Assembly (NCBI GenBank): GCA_963837395.1
Contig: CAWINI010000002.1
Coordinates: forward strand, 496,001 to 560,000
DNA: 64,000 nt
Direction of reading: 5' to 3'
From: CAVZQN01 sp963837395
Lineage (GTDB): Bacteria > Acidobacteriota > HRBIN11 > JAKEFK01
Shown here: positions 18,085-24,779 of the stretch, in pieces
Position numbering within the stretch: position 1 is the first letter of the stretch
How the letters are laid out: each line of letters opens with the position of its first letter
Notes under the pieces: model-generated
What the model saw: the letters and a program-made list of their open reading frames with translations, nothing else
Told to the model about the DNA's origin: nothing
The model's database searches: none
Made by a program: the position numbers and the translations under genes

Positions 18085-18399
18085 ATGAGTATTTCCAATA
18101 CAAAAGAAAGGGCGATTCGGCCGACCCATCCAGGAGAGATGCTGCGCGAAGATTTCTTACCGGATTACGGTTTGACCATCACGGCTTTTGCCAAAGCGAT
18201 TGGCGTGTCACGTCAAACTGTCAACGATTTAGTCCGAGAACGGCGAGCGGTGAGTCCTGAGATGGCTTTGCTGCTTTCACGATTGTTCGGTAATAGTGCC
18301 GAGTTCTGGTTGAATGCGCAAAGTGCAATTGATCTTTGGAAAGCAGCAAAAAGTATTAAGCGTAAAATTAATCGGATTTCACCGCTAAATGCCGCTTGA
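18085..18399 (+). CDS. higA: HigA-type antitoxin (XRE-family HTH)
   Basis: A 104-residue DNA-binding antitoxin. RPTHPGEMLREDFLPDYGLTITAFAKAIGVSRQTVNDLVRERRAVSPEMALLLSRLFGNSAEFWLNAQ is the HigA/VapI-like helix-turn-helix signature. ATG 18085 follows GAGGTGTG and lies after the higB stop; an earlier TTG in the same frame is unlikely. It should neutralise HigB and repress its own operon. The 106 bases that follow contain an open, protein-like frame without a start (AEKQVAKWKQD...), possibly a gene remnant. Confidence 0.9.
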   Translation: MSISNTKERAIRPTHPGEMLREDFLPDYGLTITAFAKAIGVSRQTVNDLVRERRAVSPEMALLLSRLFGNSAEFWLNAQSAIDLWKAAKSIKRKINRISPLNAA

Positions 18400-18527
18400 C
18401 GATCGCAGAAAAACAGGTCGCAAAGTGGAAACAAGACGCTTTGCCTGGGCCATTTCGCAACTTCATACGGAAACCGGCAAGCTTTCGGATCGGTAGAAAT
18501 AGTAAACACCTGATTTGTGGCGATCCA

Positions 18528-18627
18528 GCAGGCTAAAGCCTGCGGCCCATAATGCGGACTAAAGTCCGCGCTCCATAATGCCTAATCTCCGCGCTCCATA
18601 ATGGGCTAAAGTCTGCGCTCCATAATG
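18528..18627. repeat. Twin-hairpin repeat, family A, copy 2 (expanded, inverted)
   Basis: GCAGGCTAAAGCCTGC and GCGGACTAAAGTCCGC hairpins joined by GGCCCATAAT, then two partial extra units each ending GCGCTCCATAATG. Reverse-complementing gives the same order as 418-465 and 59720-59770. The local tandem expansion of the last unit indicates slippage or repeated insertion. Confidence 0.8.
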
Positions 18628-18639
18628 TACAATATCCAT

Positions 18640-19251
18640 ATGCCGTCCAGGGAAGAAAGGATTGGCTCACTTCTACATCAGGGGATTCTGTTTTTCGCGC
18701 GCATCATCCCTTTTCCTGCATCATCACTGGTTGCAGCCATTGGCGCAGCAGTGCTCACCAAAATTTTGCAGCAACATCAAACTCATGTGTCCGAAGTTCT
18801 GAGCATCGATCTGTCTCCTGCGCATATTCCTTACGTAAATCCGGATGATGAGGAATTGCTGAATTTTTATGCTGATAATTTCTTGTTCCCTGAATTGAAA
18901 ACCGAATTCGAACTCGAAATCAATTCAAAAGATTTGAATCGATTGCGCGTTTGGTATCAATTTCTTTATTCCGCCCTGGTTCTTCAACGACAACTTCCAA
19001 CGCTTTTGTTTCACAAAGAAATAAAACAGAAGAAGTATCGTGCGCTGGCAATACTATACGAGCAGTTAAGCCGCGGTTATTCGGGAATTGAAGCAAACGC
19101 GGCAATCAGATCAAACATAAATCATTTCGGCCAAAAGTTATTTGAGGTTCTGACCGCTGCATATCAGGAAATCAAGAACGAAACCAGAAACAAAGATAAC
19201 GATATTATTTTCGATTTGATGGATTCTATTCTGGAGATCGTAAATCAGTGA
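18640..19251 (+). CDS. Conserved-looking protein of unknown function
   Basis: About 203 residues, not recognised. An N-terminal hydrophobic stretch (HQGILFFARIIPFPASSLVAAIGAAVLTKIL) could be a membrane segment or amphipathic hairpin; the rest is helical and charged with no catalytic motif seen. ATG 18640 is preferred to ATG 18625, which lies inside the family A repeat. The stop overlaps the start of the lipoprotein gene (GTGA), so it probably belongs to the transcript that continues to 21619. Confidence 0.55.
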   Translation: MPSREERIGSLLHQGILFFARIIPFPASSLVAAIGAAVLTKILQQHQTHVSEVLSIDLSPAHIPYVNPDDEELLNFYADNFLFPELKTEFELEINSKDLNRLRVWYQFLYSALVLQRQLPTLLFHKEIKQKKYRALAILYEQLSRGYSGIEANAAIRSNINHFGQKLFEVLTAAYQEIKNETRNKDNDIIFDLMDSILEIVNQ

Positions 19252-20207
19252 GACGATTTTTGATTCTGCCGCTTATATTGATTGCCGCCTGTGCGGTGCA
19301 CGAAGTTGAAACCGCAAAAACAATTTATATAGAAGCGCGGCAAGCACAGGAACAAGGTGAAGATCTAACAGCCATTGCCGCATGGAAGGCCGCGGCGGAA
19401 CAAGCGGGCAAAGAGATTCAGAATGGATCCTATCCCAATACGAATCGCATGATTAGAGCTTCTGCATTGGTCGAACTTGGTGAATGGGACCTTGCATTTG
19501 AAGATTTGAAAGAAATTAAGATCGATGAACTCCGCGATGAGGAATTATGGATTTATCCGATGCGCGCAATTTTGATGGGCGATTATTATGCTCAACAAAA
19601 CATGAATTCAGTTGCCGAGAACTTTTATCAATCCATTCTTAAAAAATCATCCTTAAAAACTTCATCGATCTATTTGCTTGCTCTTGAACGGCATGTGAAT
19701 AATTCCATTGAGTTAATTCAACAGCAGGCAGCCACAACTCAAGATCCGGAAAAATTTAAGAACAAGGAATATGAAACTCTGGCCAAAGAGATTGAGAAGT
19801 TCGTTGAAGAATCTCCACAGAACAGCGTCCCTCATTATCTTTTGGCTGATATAGAGTCAAAGTTAGGCGAAAATAATTTAGCACTCGAACATTTTCTGGC
19901 CGCTGTTGAGATGGATCTCCCTACAAAGGATTTAAATCAAAGCGCGCAATTTGAAATTGCAGCAATTCTGGCTAATTTTGAAATCTCGCCTTTACTTCGT
20001 TCAACGATCTTAAGGCGAGCACAGCGATGGTGGCCAGGTGAGGATTCCGGTTTGCTTCGGGCAGGTGAAGAATCAACCGAATGGCTTTTACAGCAATCTT
20101 TTGTTCATTCGCCTGAAGATCTGAAATCCAGTGCGGAGAATCGGGTTCGTTATCTGGCAATATCGGATGGTTCAAAGCTAAAAATTCTTTTGTGGGAGAA
20201 ATTGTGA
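19248..20207 (+). CDS. Lipoprotein with TPR-like helices
   Basis: A 319-residue protein with a lipoprotein signal (MRRFLILPLILIAAC, lipobox Cys15) and TPR-like helical pairs about residues 30-240 (LVELGEWDLAFEDLKEI, HYLLADIESKLGENNLALEHFLAAVEMD). It starts with GTG overlapping the previous stop by four bases and ends with a GTGA overlap onto the Nudix gene. It probably acts as a scaffold at the envelope; function unknown. Confidence 0.7.
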   Translation: MRRFLILPLILIAACAVHEVETAKTIYIEARQAQEQGEDLTAIAAWKAAAEQAGKEIQNGSYPNTNRMIRASALVELGEWDLAFEDLKEIKIDELRDEELWIYPMRAILMGDYYAQQNMNSVAENFYQSILKKSSLKTSSIYLLALERHVNNSIELIQQQAATTQDPEKFKNKEYETLAKEIEKFVEESPQNSVPHYLLADIESKLGENNLALEHFLAAVEMDLPTKDLNQSAQFEIAAILANFEISPLLRSTILRRAQRWWPGEDSGLLRAGEESTEWLLQQSFVHSPEDLKSSAENRVRYLAISDGSKLKILLWEKL

Positions 20208-20638
20208 AACGGCCGTACAACTGCTACTTAACAGCAGATACGATTGTAAATGTTGGTGATGATGTGTTATTGGTGCGAAGAAAGAATGAACCATTTCGCG
20301 GAATGTGGTGTTTTCCGGGAGGATTTGTAGATCCGGATGAGAAAGTGTTAGATGGAGCGTTGCGCGAACTTCAGGAAGAAACTGGAATTGCAAATGTTAC
20401 GATTGAAGAATTTGGAACGTATGGAGATCCGGGGCGCGATCCGCGAGGCAGGACAGTGACCGTTGTTCATCAGACCCATCTATCGCAAAAACCTGAAGTA
20501 AGAGCAGGCGATGATGCTGCGGAGTGTGGTTGGTTTTCATTGAAAAATCTTCCTGAAATGGCCTTTGATCATTCAAAAATTGCTGAAGATTTTCGGCGTC
20601 GTTTAGAACAAGGAGCGTTTAGAAAGAATGGCTCGTAA
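20204..20638 (+). CDS. Nudix hydrolase, ADP-ribose/NAD-type candidate
   Basis: About 144 residues. A complete Nudix box is visible: GGFVDPDEKVLDGALRELQEETGI (G-x5-E-x7-R-E-x2-E-E-x-G pattern), preceded by VLLVRRKNEPFRGMWCFPGG. Nudix enzymes hydrolyse nucleoside diphosphates linked to another moiety. Coupling to the nicotinamidase-like gene (11-base overlap) suggests NAD breakdown products such as ADP-ribose as substrate; this is inferred from context. The GTG at 20204 overlaps the preceding stop and has GGGAGAAATT upstream; a GTG at 20192 is the alternative. Confidence 0.85.
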   Translation: MKRPYNCYLTADTIVNVGDDVLLVRRKNEPFRGMWCFPGGFVDPDEKVLDGALRELQEETGIANVTIEEFGTYGDPGRDPRGRTVTVVHQTHLSQKPEVRAGDDAAECGWFSLKNLPEMAFDHSKIAEDFRRRLEQGAFRKNGS

Positions 20639-21350
20639 ATCTACATCACTTCGAAAAACATCCGAGTCTTTCCTGGATTTCTTGGATTCATGGTTTGCGA
20701 ATTTGCGGGCAGTATCTTTGAAATCGTTGCTTAAGAAATTCCCGGCAGAGCAAACGGCAATTGCTTGCATAGATGTAGTGAATGGTTTTTGCAAAGAAGG
20801 AAATCTAGCATCGCCTCGTATTGCAAGAATCATCGATCCAATTGTGCAGCTTTTGAAAAACGCAGAACAGCACGGAATTAATTATTACCTTCTGCCGCAA
20901 GATAACCATCCGGAGCACAGCAAAGAATTTGAAATTTATCCGCGGCATTGTGTTGAAGGTTCGTTTGAATCAAAAACCGTTCAGGAAATAAGCGATCTGC
21001 CAAATTCGTATAAATTTAACGTCATTCCCAAAAGAACGATTAATCCCGCGCTTGAAGAACAGTTGCTGACATGGTTGGACCAGAATCCTGAAGTTTGTCA
21101 GTTCATCGTGACGGGGGATTGTACCGATATTTGCATTCATCAAATGGCGATGCACCTGAAACTTCAATCGATCAAGAAAGACAAAGAATCGGAGATAATC
21201 GTCCCGGTGAATTGCGTGGATACTTTTGACATCAGCATGGATGCTTATCGTAGTGACGGCTTAATGCCGCATCCTGCTGATATATTTCACATCTTTACTC
21301 TGTACCATCTTCACTTGAATGGCATCCACATTGTGTCAGCGATCGAATGA
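20628..21350 (+). CDS. Nicotinamidase-like cysteine hydrolase (isochorismatase superfamily)
   Basis: A 240-residue protein. Asp in AIACIDVVNGF, Lys in VIPKRT and Cys in TGDCTDICIHQMA match the Asp-Lys-Cys triad; QDNHPEH and YPRHCVEGS give the PncA-type metal ligands. Nicotinamidases convert nicotinamide to nicotinate for NAD salvage. It has a longer N-terminus (about 45 residues) than usual. It overlaps the Nudix gene by 11 bases and the next small membrane-protein gene by four, so these genes are translated together. Confidence 0.82.
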   Translation: MARKSTSLRKTSESFLDFLDSWFANLRAVSLKSLLKKFPAEQTAIACIDVVNGFCKEGNLASPRIARIIDPIVQLLKNAEQHGINYYLLPQDNHPEHSKEFEIYPRHCVEGSFESKTVQEISDLPNSYKFNVIPKRTINPALEEQLLTWLDQNPEVCQFIVTGDCTDICIHQMAMHLKLQSIKKDKESEIIVPVNCVDTFDISMDAYRSDGLMPHPADIFHIFTLYHLHLNGIHIVSAIE

Positions 21351-21619
21351 GAGGCGTATACATTCTCGCGATCATCATGTTCCTCGGCTTGTTTGTGATG
21401 TTTTATTCACAATACCGGGTGATGAACATTGTTGAACAACGGAATGTTACAGCTCCTTCTGGTTCGAAATCTCCGAAAAGTGAATACCCTTCGCTTGGAA
21501 TTGCTGATCCGGAAGTTATGCCTTACCTCACCAGTAGTTTTGTTGGCCTTGCATTGTTTGTTATTGGTGCTGTCGGTGGAGTGATAGTTGTGGTAAAAAC
21601 ATTTACGCGCAGATTTTGA
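21347..21619 (+). CDS. Small two-helix membrane protein
   Basis: A 90-residue protein with membrane segments at about 3-21 and 63-84 and a short loop rich in Ser/Lys between them. It starts in an ATGA overlap with the nicotinamidase-like gene. Not recognised; last gene of the run that begins near 18640. Confidence 0.6.
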   Translation: MRGVYILAIIMFLGLFVMFYSQYRVMNIVEQRNVTAPSGSKSPKSEYPSLGIADPEVMPYLTSSFVGLALFVIGAVGGVIVVVKTFTRRF

Positions 21620-21666
21620 ATAGCCCCAACGTAATGTGGGAGTTAAAAGCGCAAGACTTGATATAG

Positions 21667-21730
21667 CCCCCACCGAAAGGTGGGGGTTAAGAATGGTAGG
21701 AGATGATTGAGCCCGCTGTTTACGGCGGGC
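21667..21730. repeat. Two short perfect hairpins
   Basis: CCCCCACC-GAAA-GGTGGGGG (21667-21686), a very stable GNRA tetraloop hairpin, and GCCCGC-TGTTTACG-GCGGGC (21711-21730). A shorter CCCCAAC..GTGGG precedes them at about 21624. They may end the upstream transcript or be repeat units; no T-run follows. Confidence 0.6.
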
Positions 21731-21741
21731 GTAAGACTAAT

Positions 21742-22179
21742 ATGATCCAGATTAAATTCACATCACTTCATCCTGACGCACGCATTCCGGAATACAAAAG
21801 TCCAGAAGCTGCCGGCGCAGATATTTACGCATGTCTGCGGGAACCAATGACCGTTCCTGCGTTCGGAATTGTTTTGATACCTACCGGTCTCGCTTTCGAA
21901 ATTCCTTCAGGTTACCAGGGTGAAGTTCGCGCCAGGAGCGGACTTGCATTCAAGGAAGGGTTATTTGTTTTAAATGGGCCGGGCACAATTGATTCCGATT
22001 ATCGCGGCGAATTGAAAGTCATTCTGGCAAATTTTTCTGCAGAGCCAAAAATCATTCATCCTTTCGATCGAATCGCGCAATTAGTGATTATGCCTGTAGT
22101 GCGAGCTGAGTTTGTTAAAGCTGATCTGGCCGATAGTTCGCGTCAGACAAATGGTTTTGGTTCTACCGGGAAACGCTAA
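21742..22179 (+). CDS. dut: dUTP diphosphatase
   Basis: About 145 residues; converts dUTP to dUMP and PPi, preventing uracil in DNA and supplying thymidylate synthesis. The five dUTPase motifs are present in order: AGADIYA (I), RARSGLAFKEG (II), GTIDSDYRGE (III), RIAQLVI (IV) and TNGFGSTGKR (V). ATG 21742 is chosen because the longer frame would start before a hairpin repeat and encode it. A weak hairpin, AGGAAG/CTTCCT plus ATTTTT, at 22255-22275 may end transcription. Confidence 0.93.
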   Translation: MIQIKFTSLHPDARIPEYKSPEAAGADIYACLREPMTVPAFGIVLIPTGLAFEIPSGYQGEVRARSGLAFKEGLFVLNGPGTIDSDYRGELKVILANFSAEPKIIHPFDRIAQLVIMPVVRAEFVKADLADSSRQTNGFGSTGKR

Positions 22180-22318
22180 CATACCTTTGTAAAAAGCATA
22201 TCCCTTCTGTACAATCGATTTATCACACTGAATCACGCGTGCACTTTCTTAACAGGAAGCTTATCTTCCTATTTTTGACAAACCAATGAATTGAGTGGGG
22301 AATCACAAGGAGGTGACC

Positions 22319-22531
22319 ATGGATTTACGCGATGAAATTGCTAGCCTGGCATATGAGCTTTACATAAATAGCGGCTATGTAGAAGGGCGAGACGAAGAGA
22401 ATTGGGTAGAAGCAGAACGGATTATTTTGGCGCGTCAACGCCTTGAGCCTGAAGAACAACAACCGAAAAAGAAACAAGTCGTAAGATCGAAAGGTAAAAA
22501 AAATAAGAAAGACGAATCGAATATCGCTTGA
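22319..22531 (+). CDS. DUF2934-family small protein
   Basis: A 70-residue protein. IASLAYELYINSGYVEGRDEENWVEAERII is the DUF2934 core (aliphatic-A-Y-x-L-Y, G-x-x-x-G-x-D-x-x-N/D-W-x-x-A-E). A Lys-rich, disordered tail follows. ATG 22319 has a textbook AAGGAGGTGACC Shine-Dalgarno. Function unknown. Confidence 0.85.
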   Translation: MDLRDEIASLAYELYINSGYVEGRDEENWVEAERIILARQRLEPEEQQPKKKQVVRSKGKKNKKDESNIA

Positions 22532-22534
22532 TTA

Positions 22535-22614
22535 TTTTTACCGCAGAGTACGCAGAGATCGCGGACGAAAAATTAAATTAATCTCTGCGGTCTCAACGTT
22601 CTCTGCGGTAAAAT
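22535..22614. repeat. Word-built inverted repeat (CGCAGAG family)
   Basis: TTACCGCAGAGTACGCAGAGA on the left is mirrored by TCTCTGCGGT and TTCTCTGCGGTAAAA on the right, around an AT-rich centre. It fills the gap between the DUF2934 and VIT genes. Same architecture as the repeats at 8767, 23402, 51242 and 61333 but with other words. Confidence 0.75.
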
Positions 22615-22633
22615 CTTCTTCAGGGATGATAAT

Positions 22634-23398
22634 TTGGACAATTTAAAGCGCCAGGAGGCACTAGAGAAAGCTCATTTGCCTGAAGTAATCGCTGATCGCC
22701 TCGCAGCGAAAACGAAACACAGTTATTTAGGTGATGCAGTCCTCGGTGCAATTGATGGATGCGTTACTACATTTGCTGTAGTTTCCGGAGTAATTGGCGC
22801 AAATCTATCTCAGAAAGTTGTAATCATTTTAGGACTGGCAAATTTACTTGCTGATGGATTCAGTATGGCTGTCAGCAATTATCAAAAAAGTAAAAGCGAC
22901 CGGCAGCGTATTGAACAATTTCGAAAAATAGAATCGCAGCATATTGATGAAGTTCCGGAAGGGGAACGCGAAGAGATCCGCCAGATTTTTGCGCGTAAAG
23001 GTTTTGAAGGATCGATCCTGGAAGAAGTTGTTGCAGTAATCACCAAAGATCGCGAACAATGGATCGATACGATGCTCATTGAAGAATTAGGTCTGCAATT
23101 GGACAGCCCTTTGCCAATAAAGAGCGCAATCGCAACTTTCATTGCATTCGTAGTCGTGGGTTCGATTCCTATCTTGCCATTTGTTTTGCCATTGCCAATG
23201 GCACCGAATGATCTTTTTGTAATGAGTGCGATCGCCACTGGCGTCGCTTTTTTTGTGGTCGGACTTTTAAAAGGGCGGGAATTGGAACAACCTGCATTAC
23301 GTTCCGGCCTGGAAACTTTATTGGTTGGATGTTTCGCTGCATCCCTAGCATATGGTGTCGGTGTGTGGCTCCGATCTTTCGCCAAAGCCGCACCCTAA
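22634..23398 (+). CDS. VIT1/CCC1-family iron/manganese transporter
   Basis: A 254-residue membrane protein, TTG start. The TM1-TM2 region SYLGDAVLGAIDGCVTTFAVVSGVIGANL is diagnostic, followed by LGLANLLADGFSMAVSNYQKS. A cytosolic Glu-rich helix region (about 85-150) carries likely metal-binding acids; three more helices complete the fold. The family moves Fe2+/Mn2+ out of the cytoplasm. A GDT1-type cation transporter lies 96 bases downstream. Confidence 0.88.
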   Translation: MDNLKRQEALEKAHLPEVIADRLAAKTKHSYLGDAVLGAIDGCVTTFAVVSGVIGANLSQKVVIILGLANLLADGFSMAVSNYQKSKSDRQRIEQFRKIESQHIDEVPEGEREEIRQIFARKGFEGSILEEVVAVITKDREQWIDTMLIEELGLQLDSPLPIKSAIATFIAFVVVGSIPILPFVLPLPMAPNDLFVMSAIATGVAFFVVGLLKGRELEQPALRSGLETLLVGCFAASLAYGVGVWLRSFAKAAP

Positions 23399-23401
23399 TA
23401 C

Positions 23402-23470
23402 AATCACTGAAGCACGGAAGTTACTGAAATAAATATTAAATTCCGTGTATTCTGTGTTTCCGTGATTGAA
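23402..23470. repeat. Word-built inverted repeat (CACGGAA/TTCCGTG family)
   Basis: AATCACTGAAGCACGGAAG..CTGAAAT on the left mirrors ATTCCGTGTATTC and TTTCCGTGATT on the right around AATATT. Related words recur at 47224-47628 and 51242-51315. Confidence 0.7.
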
Positions 23471-23494
23471 ACATAAACTGTGGGAAGGTAGTTC

Positions 23495-23761
23495 ATGAAA
23501 ACATTTTGGGTGACGTTTGTAACATTATTCGTTGCAGAACTCGGTGATAAAACACAGCTTTCTGTGATTTTGCTAACTTCAAAAACGGCAGAGCCAATTA
23601 AAGTTTTCATTGGTGCTGCATGTGCGCTGGTCCTGGTAACGTTGTTGGGGGTTTTGCTAGGGGAGGTTTTAGTACGTTTTGTTCCGGTAACTGTAATTAA
23701 AAAAATTGCAGCCGCAGCTTTTGTGGCGATTGGCATCCTGATGTTTTTTGGTAAGTTATAG
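23495..23761 (+). CDS. GDT1/UPF0016-family cation transporter, single-repeat form
   Basis: An 88-residue protein with three membrane helices. The E-x-G-D-K-T motif (VAELGDKTQLSVILL) is the family signature. Members export Mn2+ or Ca2+. Full-length members have two such repeats; this one is a half-size form that would have to work as a dimer. It lies between two word-built repeats, close to the VIT transporter. Confidence 0.85.
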   Translation: MKTFWVTFVTLFVAELGDKTQLSVILLTSKTAEPIKVFIGAACALVLVTLLGVLLGEVLVRFVPVTVIKKIAAAAFVAIGILMFFGKL

Positions 23762-23763
23762 TT

Positions 23764-23842
23764 CAAAATCTTAATCGTGATCTTAATCGTAATCGTACTC
23801 GAACATGGCGATCAAGATTATGATTACGATCACGATTAAGAC
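23764..23842. repeat. Word-built inverted repeat (CGTGATCTTAAT family)
   Basis: TCTTAATCGTGATCTTAATCG and TAATCGTACTCG are answered by CGATCAAGATTATGATTACGATCACGATTAAGA. The hairpin reaches to within seven bases of the EamA start, so it could affect translation there. Confidence 0.7.
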
Positions 23843-23848
23843 GACATA

Positions 23849-24778
23849 ATGAATCAAAGCACAGAGATTTCGGTCAAGCCATCAGCACAGATCACGAAAG
23901 TCGATCTGATTCTGCTTTTGATGGTGATTTTTTGGGGAGCAAATATCACTATTATTAAAGTTGCTCTCAAAAATTTTAACCCCATCGCTTTTAATTGCTG
24001 CAGATTTATTCTTGCCACCACAACACTGGGTATTCTTCACAGGCATATCTTTGCGGACCGAATTGATAAAAAAGACTGGCCGTTGCTGATCTTGCTGGGA
24101 ATTTTGGGGAATACCGTTTATCAATTTTGTTTCATATACGGAGTAAAACTTACACACGTTTCTCATGTTTCTATTTTGCTGGCTACTACTCCAATATTTA
24201 CTGCCGCCATCAGCAACTTGATGGGGTTTGAAGTTGTAGGCAAAAAACTCTGGTTAGGAATTTTGCTTTCGTTCACAGGCGTGGTGTTAATTGTATTTGG
24301 CCGTGGTTTTCATATTGGAAGTACCGCCGGATTAATCGGTGACATCCTGATCGTCCTGGCATCGGTGGTATGGAGTATCTACACTGTTTTCTCTAAAAAG
24401 ATCATTCAAAAATATTCTGCCTGGCATTACATCTTCTATACAATCGCAATTGGAACTCTGATCTTAGTGCCAATCTCGATTCCTTCAGTCTTGAAGCAGG
24501 ATTTCAGTATGCTTGGAATTTATGAATGGCTGGCGATGGCGTATGCCGGATTGTTCGGGCTGGTATTTGGATATTCTGCGTGGTACTACGGCGTTGAAAA
24601 AATTGGCAGCACCAGAACTTCGGTTTATTCCAATTTAACACCGGTCGCTGGACTATCAGTGGGAATGATTTTTTTAGGCGAACGATTGACGTTGCTTCAG
24701 TGGCTTGGCACGGTTGTGATTTTTTGTGGATTAATCATCAATCGATTTGCACAGCGGCAAATATGCCCGCCTGAATAA
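23849..24778 (+). CDS. EamA/DMT-superfamily permease
   Basis: A 309-residue protein with ten predicted membrane helices in two EamA repeats. Family-like stretches include LLMVIFWGANITIIKVALKNFNPIAFNCCRF, GLFGLVFGYSAWYYGVEKIG and PVAGLSVGMIFLGERLTLLQWLGTVVIFCGL. These carriers export or import amino acids and other small metabolites; the substrate cannot be inferred. Confidence 0.88.
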   Translation: MNQSTEISVKPSAQITKVDLILLLMVIFWGANITIIKVALKNFNPIAFNCCRFILATTTLGILHRHIFADRIDKKDWPLLILLGILGNTVYQFCFIYGVKLTHVSHVSILLATTPIFTAAISNLMGFEVVGKKLWLGILLSFTGVVLIVFGRGFHIGSTAGLIGDILIVLASVVWSIYTVFSKKIIQKYSAWHYIFYTIAIGTLILVPISIPSVLKQDFSMLGIYEWLAMAYAGLFGLVFGYSAWYYGVEKIGSTRTSVYSNLTPVAGLSVGMIFLGERLTLLQWLGTVVIFCGLIINRFAQRQICPPE

Positions 24779-24779
24779 A

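Noticed and set aside
18400..18505. Extra small gene after higA
   Set aside because: The frame is open and protein-like but has no start codon or ribosome-binding site; at most a gene remnant.
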